64,000 bases of DNA, from the NCBI GenBank assembly GCA_030686995.1, contig CM060681.1, positions 160,908,333-160,972,332 of the forward strand. Direction: 5' to 3'. This DNA is from Artemisia argyi. Taxonomy: Eukaryota > Streptophyta > Magnoliopsida > Asterales > Asteraceae. Positions within the stretch are counted from its first letter, which is position 1. Each line of letters opens with the position of its first letter. Positions 1 through 13,146 of the stretch are shown here, piece after piece. Both the position numbers and the translations under genes were made by a program. The notes under the pieces are model-generated. The model had not been told where the DNA came from. It ran no database searches and worked only from the letters and a program-made list of their open reading frames with translations.

Positions 1-1329
1 TTGTGTGTGCCTAGTACCTCTCGACAGTAACCAAGAAAGAAAGAAGAGTTTTTGTGATTTGAGGTTTTAGTGAAACTTGTAAGTGTGAGGAAATGTGCAT
101 TAAATGTGATTATTTATAGAAGGAATGGGGTGGTTAGCAAAGTTTACATGTGACTTGGGTCCTTGGTAGTGTCATTCGAACAAGACAAGCATGTCTCAAG
201 TCCTTGTGATATGTCAAGTCGATTGTATGTAGTCTTTTAGGGCTATAATGACATTTTGAAATTGTTTAGTACTAGGGCAAAGAAAGATTAGGGACATGTG
301 AAGGTACTAGGAGGATTTGTTTAAGTTTTAAAAGGTTTGTGGTTGTGGTTAATGAAACACAAAGTCTTGTGGGTAATGAAAGCTTAGTGTGTAATGTTTT
401 GAACCAAAGGTTTAACTAGTTCAATAGGTTTACATAGGGTGGCTTGTTGTTGGTTGTTGGTTGATGTCACACTTAAGAAGCAAAAATCATGGGGTGGTTT
501 TCATGTCGAGTTACAAGAGAATCCAAGGAAAAGAACTTGAAACTTGAAGATGTTGGTTTGTTTATGTTTCTATAGAGTCGAGTAACCCAAGGGACGAATG
601 AGTGTACACCTTTAATGACATGACAAGGTTGTGTTTTGTGGTGTCGAGTAGTATGAAAAAAAAAAGAACGAGTGTGTAACATGTGCACTCGCATTCGAGC
701 TGAGCTTGTTTGAGTAAATTGAAATTCAAGAGAAAACAGCCATTGGATTTGGGAAACATTCGGCTCACATAGAAAAAAAAAGGAACAAGATTTAGTTTTT
801 GGGCTTGTGGTTTGTGTTCGGCCCAGCAGGAAAGCAAAAGAAAAGAGAACCTTGGGCTTAATGTAGTACACGGCCTAACTTGAAAAGAAAACAAATCTAG
901 CGGGCTTAGGAAAGTCGTAGGCCCAAAACAATAATGAGGTATCGGTGACTAGTGCTCTCGTAACTTTATTTTCGGCATCGGTGTCGGTGTTGATTCATGT
1001 AATTCATGAAAATATAAACGGTGTTGTTCATACGTATATATACTTATATATATACATAGTATAATAGTGATTTCGCAATAATCAATATATATACCATAAC
1101 AAGGTGTCGGGTCACAAGTGGGAGTTACCGGTGTTAACCTCATTGGGTGACATCCAAGAGTGACTTCAGGTGATACCAAGTGATAAACATACGGTGACCA
1201 AAGTGATCGGGTGTCAAACAAACGGTGTCTCATATAAAAATTTTAAATTAGCCCGCAAAAATGGCTTTGATAAGAATAGTATCGATAACTAGCATTAATA
1301 AATGACCTGGGATTTTACAGAGTATTACA
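1..1329 (-). repeat. 3' LTR (partial) of the Tekay-like element
   Basis: This stretch is nearly identical to 16626-17660 joined to 24516-24743, the corresponding part of the 5' LTR. It ends at 1329 with the LTR start (TGTAATACTC on the minus strand), directly beside the end of the integrase reading frame. A purine-rich stretch on the minus strand (1330-1344) fits the polypurine tract. The remaining roughly 2 kb of this LTR should lie to the left of the window. Confidence 0.85.
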
Positions 1330-1340
1330 GTACCCACCCA

Positions 1341-2687
1341 TTAGATTGGATTCGTCCCGGAATCCAGAGTTAAATCGGTGCTCTGGGTTGTCTTATCGAA
1401 TAGTTGTGGGTATTTTGCACGAAATTGATCCTCGCGCTCCCAGGTGAACTCGGGTCCTCTATTAGAGTTCCATCTGACCTTAACAATAGGAATACGACTA
1501 TGCTTAAGTCGTTTGACCTCCGAATCCATAATTTCGACGGGTTCCTCAACAAACTTCAACTTATCATCGATTTTGATCTCTTTCAACGGAATCACGAGGG
1601 TTTCATCCGATAAACACTTTTTCAAATTTGACACGCGGAAGGTGTTGTGTACTCTACTGAGCTCCTCAGGGAGTTCCATTTTGTATGCCACAGGACAGAT
1701 CCTTTCAATGATCTCGAAGGGTCCAACGTATCTTGGGTTTAACTTTCTACGTTTTCCAAACCTAATCATCCCTTTCCAAGGTGATACCTTTAGCATGACC
1801 CTGTCTCCAACTTGAAACTCCATTGGTTTCCTTCTCACATCGGCATAGCTCTTTTGCCGATCCCCGGCGGCTTGTAATCGTTGTCTAATCTTTACTATTT
1901 TCTCGGTGGTTTCAAGAATCAACTCGGGACCTGAGAGTTATACATCTCCAATCTCAGCCCAACAAACTGGTGATCGACACTTTCTTCCATAAAGTGCTTC
2001 AAACAGTGCGGCCTTAATACTGGCGTGATAACTGTTATTATACGAGAATTTTACTAACGGTAGGTGCTTATCCTAGCCTTTTCCAAAATCGATCACACAT
2101 GCCCGAAGCATGTCCTCTAGGGTCTGAATAGTCCTTTCACTTTGAACATCGGTCTGTGGATTGTAAGCGGTACTCATATCTAACTTAGTTCCCAAGGCTT
2201 TCTGTAAAGATTGCCAAAAGTTAGATGTGAAACGGCTGTCTCGGTCGGAGATAATAGAAATCGGCACTCCATGCCGTGAAACTATCTCCTTCAAGTATAC
2301 TCGTGCAAGAGTGTCCATATCATCAGTCTCCTTGATTGGTAAGAAGTGCGCTGACTTCATGAGACGATTGACAATGACCCAAATAGTGTCAAATCCACCC
2401 GATGTCTTGGGTAATTTCGTAATGAAGTCCATTGTAATTCTCTCCCATTTCCACATTGGTAGCTCTGGTTGAATCAAAAGACCGGATGGTTTTTGATGCT
2501 CAGCCTTTACTCTTGAGCAGGTCAAACACTTACCGACATACTCTGCAATGTCAGCTTTCATGTTTGGCCACCAATACAACTTCTTAAGATCATGATACAT
2601 TTTGTCTGAGCCAGGATGAATGGAATATTTAGACTTATGAGACTCATGCATGATGAGGTCTCGTATTCCCCATACAATGGAATCCAA
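1341..2687 (-). pseudogene. Integrase with chromodomain-like C terminus (broken)
   Basis: Integrase inserts element cDNA into the genome. The frame reads an HHCC zinc-binding segment (H..H..CLTC, about 2540-2650), then the catalytic core with the DDE residues visible as MDF, SDRDSRF and QSERT. The C-terminal part ends in a chromodomain-like segment around [14 protein letters not shown] and [10 protein letters not shown], typical of chromoviruses and thought to target heterochromatin. Two in-frame stops interrupt it, TAG at 2073-2075 and TAA at 1938-1940. At the N-terminal side it is out of frame with the reverse transcriptase ORF, with a frameshift near 2665. The usual Gly before Gln-Ser-Glu is Asp. 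It is not functional. Confidence 0.85.
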
Positions 2688-4222
2688 CTTCTGTCCTTGA
2701 AATACAGTCTTCCATCTGGTTTCTTGACAAATCCATTCGTGCTTTCTGGCACGCCGTAAATCTTCTCGTACGGTCTATTTTCTTCTTTAAGGGCCTCAGC
2801 TTGAACTTCAAGAATTTGAGACGGAAGTGGTGATCTGATTGTCATTCCCAACGATCTGACTCTGAGGGGTCTAAGTCGTTCCTTTCGACTTAAGGCATCT
2901 GCTACAACATTTGCCTTCCCAGGGTGATAATGAATTTCACAATCATAATCACTTAATAACTCTAGCCATCGACGTTGCCTCATGTTCAACTCCTTTTGAT
3001 CTAAAATATGTTGAAGACTTTTGTGATCGGTGAAGACCGTACACTTGGTTCCATATAGGTAGTGTCTCCATATCTTAAGAGCGAATACTACCGCTCCTAA
3101 TTCTAGATCATGAGTAATGTAGTTTTCCTCGTGGGGTTTAAGTTGTCTAGAAGCGTAAGCGATTACTTTAATTCTTTGCATCAATATGGCACCCAAACCT
3201 TGGATTGATGCATCGCAATATACCACGAAATCCTCACTTCCTTCGGGTAATGCTAATATCTGTGCTTCACAAAGCTTCTGCTTCAAAAACTGAAATGCCG
3301 ATTCTTGCTCTTCTCCCCAGTCAAACTTTTTCTTCTTCTGTGTTAACTCAGTCAAAGGCTTAGAAATCCTTGAAAAGCCATCAATAAATCTTCGATAGTA
3401 TCCGGAAAGACCTAAAAATTGGCGTATCTCGGTAGGACTCGTAGGTGATGCCCAATTTTTAACAGCTTCGATCTTGGCGGGATCAACATGAATACCCTTA
3501 CTGTCGATAACATGACCAAGAAATTGTACCTTCTCAACCCATAAATCACACTTGGAAAATTTGGCGTATAATTTCTCTTTTCTGAGCAGTGTCAATATAG
3601 CCTTTGAGTGTTCTGCGTGCTCTTCCTTACTACGTGAATAGATAAGGATATCATCGATGAATACAATCACAAACTTTTCCAAATATGGTTTGCACACTCG
3701 GTTCATTAAATCCATAAATACAGCGGGTGCATTTGTTAGACCGAATGGCATTACTTGGAATTCGTAGTGACCGTATCTCATTCTGAAAGCCGTCTTAAGG
3801 ATATCCTTTTCCCTAACCCTCAGTTGGTGGTAACCCGATCTCAAATCAATCTTTGAGTAGACACTCGATCCTTGTAGTTGATCAAACAGATCGTCAATCC
3901 TTGGCAACGGATATCGATTCTTCACCGTAAGTTTGTTTAACTCGCGATAATCGATACACTTCCTAAAGGTTCCATCCTTCTTCTTTACAAACAACACAGG
4001 TGCTCCCCATGGTGATGAACTTGGGCGAATAAATCCTTTATCTGACAATTCCTGCAATTGCTCAGATAACTCCTTCATATCCGACGGTGCTAGCCTATAG
4101 GGTGCTCGTGCTATGGGTGCTGCTCCTGGCACCAAGTCAATTTGAAATTCCACTTGACGAGTCAGTGGAAGGCCAGGCAAGTCCTCAGGAAATACTTCAG
4201 GAAAGTTCCCGACTACTGGCAC
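2558..4222 (-). pseudogene. Reverse transcriptase and RNase H of the Tekay-like element
   Basis: This open frame of 554 codons copies element RNA into DNA and removes the RNA strand. Reverse transcriptase motifs are [13 protein letters not shown] (residues 72-84), the [11 protein letters not shown] block (123-133) and FIDD at 188-191, the active-site variant common in plant gypsy elements. RNase H begins near residue 333 with the catalytic Asp in VVYCDAS and runs to about 455, ending with NVVADALSR. The first Met is not a true start: the polyprotein continues upstream past a TGA at 4232-4234. The last 40 or so codons are out-of-frame integrase sequence after a frameshift near 2665. The core itself is intact, but the polyprotein around it is broken. 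Confidence 0.88.
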
Positions 4223-4234
4223 ATCCTTAAGTCA

Positions 4235-4717
4235 CTTCTCCTCCGACTTCTTCTCAGTGACTTGAGCCAAAAAGGCTTGACATCCTCGTTCGATGTACTT
4301 CACAACTTTGACACAAGAAATGATGCTAGACGTGTTTTACTTCGCTCACCGTGAACAATTAGGGTTTCGTCATTCAGAGGGATGTGAATGACTTTCTCGT
4401 CTAATTTTAGCGCGGTTCTTGGATAGCCAGTCCATTCCTATGATGACGTCGAAACTACCAAGTCTAATAGGCATAAGGTCAATGACGAACGGTGTGTTTA
4501 GTAGGCGTAGGGTGCAACCCCAGAGTATAGTGTTAGTGCTCACTAGCTTTCCATCGGCTAGTTCAATTCCGTATGTGGTGTCTAGTTTGGTTGGTGTAAT
4601 ATTAAGTAGAGGTGCAAGAGATATAGATACGAAACTTTGATCGGCTCCGGAATCAAATAAAACATTAACGAGGTGGTTGTTTAGAAAGAACGTACCCGTG
4701 ACTACGTTCGGATCTTG
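4235..4717 (-). pseudogene. Retropepsin-like aspartic protease region (frameshifted)
   Basis: Translating the minus strand between gag and reverse transcriptase gives a retroviral-type aspartic protease. The catalytic LFDSGADQSF lies near 4640-4665, followed by ELADGK and then LGSFDVIIGMDWL near 4430-4470, the usual second half. It is separated from gag by the TAG at 4718-4720. After MDWL the frame shifts, and the linker to reverse transcriptase is disrupted by further indels and the TGA at 4232-4234. The enzyme would cleave the Gag-Pol polyprotein in an active element; this copy cannot. Confidence 0.75.
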
Positions 4718-5078
4718 CTAGACATTTCCATCTCCCAGCACATATGCTCTCCCACGTGCATTGTTGTCCTTGTTTGGGCATTGACGCCTGTAGTATCTTT
4801 TCTCTCCACAAGCATGGAATACTACAGCCACGGGTTGCAAGTTAGCTCCTGTAGCCTTGCAATCTTGTGTCTTATGTCCAGTCCTTGAACATTTCCCACA
4901 CTTAGCATAGCAGAGTCCAGTGTGATGCATCTTACACTTGTCGTAGAATGGGGCAGGTCCAGCATACCCAGCATTCTTAACCGGTGCGGCGACATAAGCT
5001 CTGACAGCTTCCTGTCGTCGGTTTTGTTGGTTATGGTGGGTGTTTCTGTCATGGTGATAGTTACGGTTAGGGTTACGG

Positions 5079-5153
<75 letters not shown>

Positions 5154-5911
5154 GTCTTTTGATCATCAAACTTCCTTTTGTGATCATTGTTTCCCTGAGC
5201 AGAGTTACACTTAATCTCCCGGTCTAGCAGTCTTTGGGCAATAGTCATTGCTTCTTCCAAAGATTGAGGCTTCGACAAGGTGACGTTTCCCTCAATGCTC
5301 CTAGGTAGTCCCTCAATGTACCTTTCCAACAACTTTTCCAAATCGGGAACATTCGAAGGGCAAAGTGTGGCAAGTTCCTGAAATCTCCTATCATAAGCCC
5401 TGTGATCATTCCCTTTTACGACCAACAGGTGAAACTCATCTTCTAGTTTCTTGATCTCTCCTCTTGGGCAGAACTTCTTCAACATCTTTTCCTTAAAGTC
5501 AGCCCAGGTGATCTGATAGGCTTCCTCCACACCTATCTTCTGAGCTGTTGTGTTCCACCAAGACAACGCGTCTTCCAACAATGTTCCAGTAGCAAACGAG
5601 ACTCTGCTTTCAGCGGCACAACCGCTCCTCACAAACACAGTCTCAGTTCGCTCAAACCATCGAGCAAGCTCTGTCACTCCTTTAGTACCTTTGAAATGAG
5701 ATGGCTTACAAGCTATGAAATCCTTATAGGTACACTTCCGAGTCGCAGAGGACTCGCTTTCTGCAATGGGTCGGTTGTTGCTACTTGATCGCGCCATTGC
5801 AGCAGCTTGCTCTTCCAGAGCTGCAGCAACGCTGTCGGCAACCAATTTCTTGATAGCAGCTTGAGTTATAGTAGGTGATGCGGTGGTAGTTGTGGTTTTC
5901 CTATAGGCCAT
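4718..5911 (-). pseudogene. Gag capsid/nucleocapsid of the Tekay-like element
   Basis: Gag forms the particle that packages element RNA. I place the start at the Met of [10 protein letters not shown] (5911); the 13 codons upstream look like leader. The capsid part contains [11 protein letters not shown] and [16 protein letters not shown], typical of plant retrotransposon gag (PF03732-type). A run of Asn codons at about 5077-5150 (a GTT/AAC microsatellite) sits before the nucleocapsid. One zinc knuckle is intact ([14 protein letters not shown]); the second is degenerate, with [11 protein letters not shown] lacking its first Cys and His. The TAG at 4718-4720 replaces a sense codon that normally continues into the protease, since these elements usually encode one Gag-Pol frame. 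Confidence 0.85.
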
Positions 5912-6302
5912 GATTCTATAAAATCGCAAGTGTATAAGTAAGAGTCCCAAACATCGATCAATAGTAAGAGAAAAATGTAACCAAGCTCATAATAGTCGAG
6001 ATCATCACAAAATACATCACAATCACACCATGAATACATACATCAGCATAAACCATATCATTCATAAATAATCATCACGAAATGTAACAACACACATGGA
6101 AATTATAATGAATCTCAATATGGGAGCATAATATAAGATCAAACAACCAAAACATCATAAATCAATATCAATACAGTACAATCATAACCAACATAAAGTT
6201 TTAATAATTTGAATTCATTGTTACAAAACAATAAGATACAACATTATTAATGCCACATGAGGCAAGTTAAGATGTCTCTGAATGTAATGATACGTCATAG
6301 AT
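5912..6302. other. Non-coding spacer between extra ORF and gag
   Basis: About 390 bases, A-rich on the plus strand, with many short CAT and CACAAT motifs and no open frame of note. It separates the 5' ORF from gag in the Tekay-like element. I see no clear promoter or structure. Confidence 0.5.
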
Positions 6303-7823
6303 CTATGAAGCTCCAGGTGCGCCTCCTGATCTCCTCTCTAGCTCTCTGATGATCCTGATCATCTCCAACATTTCTAAATCTCTGGATCTCTCTCGGGCCT
6401 GAATCTCCGCAATCGTGACTGACATAGTGTGGATAGTAGCACTAGATGCGGCCAGCTCCTGGGTCTGATGCTCCAGCATCTGCTGTGTGATGATCGCAAT
6501 CTCTCTCAAATCCTCCATCTCGTGTCTCTACACATCTAGTCTTTGACCGAACTCAGCGATAGTAGCCTATGCCTCCTCGATCTCAGTCCCCATCATCTCA
6601 AACACAATCTCTAAAGCTATCATATGCACAACGAGGTTCTCAACCTCCTCCTGCATAATCTCAATCCTCTCCAAGGATATATCCTCTATAATACTCAACA
6701 GCTCATCAAGACGATCCTCATGTCTAACCAACCTAGCAGCCAGTAGAGGGATAGTATGGTGTATCGGCTCCCCAATAACCGGTAACACCACTGAAGAGCC
6801 CTCTCCAAGCTCAGCAGCCCTAGGTGATCCCTCAATAAACCTACATCGACGAATGCACTCTAACAAGAACGACCATCGGCGAGCATCAACCAACCTATGA
6901 ATGTCGGGTGAGGTAGTGGTCTCTATAGGAACAGATGATGGTGATGGAGTAGGTGATGAAACAGGTGATGGTGTCGGCACAATAGTAGTCTGAGAGTAGA
7001 AAACCGTAGGTGGTGGCATGGGTGGAAAAATCTCAGAAGAGTGGGGTACGGTGTAAGTAGGCAGCATGTAAGGATGTGGCTCAGGTAGTGGTGAAACAAG
7101 TGATGGTGACAGAGATGGTGAAGGTGCTGGTGATGCCACAGGTGTCAGCTCAGGCACAGACACAGGTGGAAGTACAAGTGTGGGTGATGGCACAGATGCA
7201 GGTACAGCTGGTGGAACAATAGAAGCAGGTAAAATACAGACTCGTTTCCGAGCCGTGCATTTGCGGGTGAAGCTATCATCATGGTATCGAAACAACTCTC
7301 CAAAAGGCTCAGGCTCAGGCTCAAAGGGCTCAACGGTCCTCACTCGCTTGCATCGACGAGTCGGTGCAGGCGGGGATGGCGGTGGGATAGAAGCAGCAGT
7401 GTCAGAAGTATCGGAGTTAGAAGACTCGTCATCAGCATCTGAACCGGAATGGTGACTAGCAGGTGGTGTAGGACGGTCATCAGCCACAAGAAACTGCTGA
7501 GACGTGAGATACTGATCATACAAGTACTGATCATGTGTCATAGGTCCACAGACAGGACGAAAAAGAGGTTGTATAGCAAAAGAATCAATGGGTGTCAAAG
7601 CAACCTCACCCTCCTCGAAGGGCTCAGTCTCCGCAGATGGGTCTCCAGATGGAACCGGAGATGGAATGACAGGTGATACTGGTAGGGTGTCATGGGTGTT
7701 AAGAGAATCATGGGTGTCTCGGGTGTCGTGGGTGTCATAGTCAGATAGGTCAATGGTAGGGAAGGTGGATGATGTCGGCATGACGTCATCGCTGTCAGAC
7801 AAGATAATAACCAGGGGCGACAT
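6303..7823 (-). pseudogene. Extra 5' ORF upstream of gag, Pro/Ser-rich then coiled-coil-like
   Basis: One frame runs from the Met of MSPLVIILSDSDD (7823) through a long acidic, Ser/Thr/Pro-rich region with repeated PSP and VSP motifs. It includes a basic patch (RRCKRVRT) and ends in a charged helical segment. Two in-frame stops, at 6567-6569 and 6528-6530, separate the last piece (MEDLREIAIITQQMLE to GGAPGAS), which looks coiled-coil-forming. The position is between the PBS and gag. I recognise similar ORFs as common companions of gag-pol in Asteraceae gypsy elements, but I know of no established function. The acidic N terminus and helical C terminus are what can be seen; a nucleic-acid or capsid accessory role is only a guess. 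Confidence 0.6.
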
Positions 7824-8061
7824 GGTACTATAATATCCCAAAATAATAGTAATATAAGTCATTTAGTCTACATAATGCTACATGCACAGTGATCATGGTG
7901 TCATAGTGAACTTAGTGCAATGGGTGCTAAAAATCAAACCTTAAAACATGACGTTGGCAAGCGCTGGCACGGAGGGCACTTAGGTGATAAATAGTTTGTT
8001 TAGAAATCTGGTGTGGTAATAGTCTAATGTTTTGAAAAATCATTTGGTTCTCTATAACCAA

Positions 8062-8073
8062 GGCTCTGATGCC
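8062..8073 (-). promoter_or_regulatory. Primer binding site (initiator Met tRNA type) of the Tekay-like element
   Basis: The minus strand reads TGGCATCAGAGCC, one base from the canonical TGGTATCAGAGC complementary to initiator methionine tRNA. It lies four bases inside the LTR end at 8078, the correct place for the minus-strand primer. Confidence 0.8.
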
Positions 8074-8077
8074 AATC

Positions 8078-9246
<1,169 letters not shown>

Positions 9247-10680
9247 TGATACGTGGGAATCGCACCAGGATTTACCTCTCGAGGGATCTCGAGAAGCTTA
9301 CAACCCCCACTAGGCAGTGTACCTGATCGTTGTAGTATAGTATAGTGACAAGTACCGGGGGATTGATCGTTCAACTCAGGAATAGTGTTGCTAGGATTAG
9401 AAAGTATCCTAAACTAAGTCTAGAGGCGAGGGATGATTCTTTTTGTATTTTTATGTTTTAAGAAAGCAATTAAAATCTCGGGTTTTGGAAGAGTGGGCGG
9501 AATTAGTTGCTAGCCAACTAACCCAATTAACTACAAATGCAATAAAAATTAAATAACAGAAATGAAAATGAAACTAATTAAACTAGTGGTGTAAGCAATT
9601 ATGGGGAAAGTTGTGTTTACTTAGGTTTCATTACTCCCTAGATATCTTTTACAGGTTGATAGCTTGTTACAATTGCATGGATGACGGGTCATATTCCTTA
9701 ATACTAGTCGTAGGGCCGTGTACAATATTCCCTAACTCTATAGGATCCTACTTCACTCCTATGTCGAGCCGTTAGAAGCTCCTAACATGGGATCATTAGA
9801 ATTCTCTTACGCATTAAATACAACCAAATATTATAGTACACCTCCGATCATGTTTCTTAAGACGTTCAAGCAAGTTACCAATGGAAGTCTGCCAGTATTC
9901 TTAAGCCTAACATCGAATACAATCATCCGTAACAACTATAAACAAACAATCAACCCATAATTAACATCTAGGTTTCACTACATCAAAGCAAACACAAAAG
10001 TAATCTAGCCGAGCATGTTAAATTAAAGACAAGCGTAAGATATATTCAAGCAACACATAGACATATTGATTGAATTGAAAGAGTACTTATCTCAAATTGA
10101 ACATGAAAGATTCAAAGGGTTGAAACCCTTGAAAAAGCTGGAAAATTCGACCTAGGGTTTTTTCCCTCAAATTTGCACACTAATGAATGAAATTTTTGAA
10201 AACTATATATAGATTATACAGGGTGAAGGTGTCATGTGTAAACATGTGACGGCGTCATCTCGCCGCCTATAATGATATCTTATTGCCTAGATCCAATTGT
10301 GATGCCGTCATGTGTGATTTTCTTCTGGGCCGTCACTAATACTTGGACCATGACGGCCTTGGGTGACGCCGTTATCTCCAATGCACAAAACTCTCTGGAT
10401 CGTCACGTGTATTGTCCACATCCACCTCTTTTGTTACTCTTGACGCCATCATTAAGGAACTTGTGAAGCAGTCAGGTACTGTTCCCAGCAAGGAAAACTG
10501 AGACTTTGTCGTTTTCTTCACTTTTATGCTCCAAAAACGTCCAAAATGTTTCCTTTTCCAGATTTCACTCCAAAAGTACCTAAAATGACAAAAGGAACGA
10601 TTTAGGGCAATATTTGATCAAATAATCTCAACTTCGGGCTTAAATGACCCCTTAAAAACAGTTCACTTTTCGCCTCATCA
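9247..10680 (-). repeat. 3' LTR of the protease-only element
   Basis: This is a direct copy of 14343-15774. Near its right part (about 10240-10480) it carries a cluster of short palindromic GACG/CGTC motifs such as TGACGCCGTTA. A short frame at 10272-10466 also appears in the other LTR but looks incidental. Confidence 0.88.
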
Positions 10681-13146
10681 AATACCCTTACACTTGAGAT
10701 TTGCTTGTCCTCAAGCAAATGCGCTGTTATTCTAATCAAAATACAAGTTAGGGGTCATTTACCACTAATATAAAAGTAATTACAACAAATAATCACTCCA
10801 CTAAAGACTAAAGACAAGCACGGAGGTCATACAGTAGCACCTCACAAATAGTTTTTAGTTACTCACATCTCTCGGGTGTAATAAAGCATATATCACAATA
10901 AGGAAATGGAAAACATCTCTCACTACCTGTCATAGCAAAGTAGATTACCATAGGCTTGGGAAAGGATCAAACCTCCACCACTTGGCGTAAGCATCTAGGA
11001 TAAACTATCAAAGAGGTCTTTCAAAGGGTTATAACGTTAGGTGTAGGGATATGGAAAACACGGTCTTGTTGGATAAAGGCAATATTTACTGGTGGCGAGT
11101 TAATCATCTTAGTTAATTACATGTACAATATGGCGTTGCTAAGCTAAGACTAGACTCAACTTAAGCTAATAAATGAAAAATAACAAAAACATAAAACAAA
11201 CATAGAATGAAATGGGATGGTAGTCCGTATGTTTTTCTCTTTTCTTTTTCAATTTTTTTTTCTTTTTCTTAAATTTTTTCGATTTTTTTTTTTTTTTTTT
11301 TTTTTTTTGCATACACACTTACCCTACCATCCAAAATAATACATCATAGGGAATGTACATTCCCCTTACACTTGACTTTTTACATACTTTACAATAAACT
11401 AATCAATTGACTCGAATTAAGATAATCAAAACACTTGTAGTACTTTTAAGATTAACGAGCATATGGGGGTAATATATGATGTTCTTCCCCATTACTCCAT
11501 AACACAAGTACTTTACCCATGAGTCCCAATCGTCCCAAAACAATATCTACAAGATATGACTCGACTTAGCAACCATGTAATCAATTAGATAATTAACTAA
11601 GGGTTTAAACATGTAACAATAATGCACTAAAAATGAGTGCATACACGGAAGGCTAAGGCGATTTGGTTGTACATTTGGGTGGGTTGTAACAAATTCTTCC
11701 TTTAAGTAAGATGCTTAAAGTTAGAAATGAAAATATAGGCTCGGAGGGGTGTACTAGGGGTTTCGTGTACTAAAAATGAGTACAACGCTAAGGTGTGGGA
11801 AAAATTAATTGACTTTACTAGCCAAGTAATATGACTTAAATGGTCAAGTAATTATGATACGGGTTTAACACAAGGGTGATCCTAATGGCTCTTATCATGT
11901 AGTAAATCCTACTACACGAATGTAGTCTCACTAGCGGTCTCGGGATGCATCACTAATGCAAGTTCTAGAATCTAAATGCTACTGATACACTCATAAGCAC
12001 TAATAATAAATGCTTTTCCTATCAAATCTAAAGGCGAACCTCACATATTTGGGTGGAAAATTTTTCTGAATGGTACGGTTTTGTGCTAGTCATACAACTT
12101 CTATCCATGAGACGCTTGCTAAGGCTAAAGTTTCACTCCTAAATGTTGTAAAAAAAAATTTAAATTTGGCGCTAAAATTACACTAACAAGTATTTCTCTT
12201 AGTTTTATTACACACCTACCATCAAACAAACAAACTCAAGTGCAATAGTATCCTATAAGGTATCATCATTTACCCTCCCCTTACACTTAGGATGAACATT
12301 GTCCCCAATGTTCAATTAAAGAATGTAAAAGTGAAATAGGTAAAAGAATGAAAGCAAATATTCCCCTGATTCGTTCGGTGTGGATAGTGTGGTAACAAGG
12401 TTAGATCTTCCTCCAAGAAAATGAACATTCAAAGCTTCCCTTCCAGAAAAATAAATCATCTTCTTGTCATATATAACATGTTAAACCTGAGAAAACAAAC
12501 AGGTAACCTCGCGTAAAATCGGTGGCAATCTATATATTCTAACAAGTCCTAGAAAACAAATAAGATATAATACATGTGGAATGAATGTTTGCAGATTTCC
12601 TGAGTTTATAAAACTAAAGAATTAACAAAAACTTTAAGATTCCGTTAGAAAAACAAAACTCGCAAAATTTCCAGAATTTTACACATGACGCCGTCAGGAG
12701 TTAACTCCTGATACCGTCAGAAGTGGCATGCAGAAATCTTTACGTTAAGTTTCCGGAAAATTTCTGTAAAAACTTATGTCCTACTTCCTAGAAAATCCTG
12801 CAAAACATCATTATGACTCGATACAAGCATTTGACTCTAACAAGTACTAATACACATGTCCATTTATTATTGTGGCGAATCAAGATCAATTTTGTACTTA
12901 GAAACAAATTTGGGGTTTCCCCTTACACTTAGTTTTTGCAAAATACCTTTATATGAAGTTAAGACGAAGTTAAACAACAAAATAAAGCATTTTCACAATT
13001 TAGTTTGAAACATGATCTACCAACAATAAAAATAAAGCATGCATACGGAAGCAAATAACCATCAAACAAATAAAAATCACACAAAACATGGGTTGCCTTG
13101 TAGCTAGACTCAAGGTCATAGGCAATTACGTGACCTCATCGTTGGT
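10681..13146. other. Long non-coding internal region of the protease-only element
   Basis: About 2.5 kb of AT-rich sequence without a usable frame. It contains the 8-bp-stem hairpin at 10700-10719, a poly-T run near 11283-11308 and repeated phrases resembling CCCCTTACACTTG (near 11365, 12285 and 12919) that resemble polypurine tracts on the minus strand. It looks like the untranslated 3' part of a large-retrotransposon derivative. Confidence 0.6.
12685..12718. repeat. Perfect 16-bp palindrome flanked by inverted GACG/CGTC motifs
   Basis: CAGGAGTTAACTCCTG at 12695-12710 is its own reverse complement. On the left it is preceded by TGACGCCGT; on the right it is followed by ATACCGTCA. The whole forms an imperfect inverted repeat of 34 bases using the same motif that clusters in the LTRs of this element. 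Confidence 0.75.

Noticed and set aside
473..1233. Open frames shared with 17126-17558
   Set aside because: They lie in the LTR and recur only because the LTR is duplicated; composition is low complexity and no domain is visible.
4822..5227. Poly-Thr and poly-Val frames
   Set aside because: Alternative frames of the Asn triplet repeat inside gag.
10272..10466. 64-codon frame repeated at 15366-15560
   Set aside because: Duplicated only because both LTRs carry it; it spans the palindromic motif cluster and has no recognisable motif.
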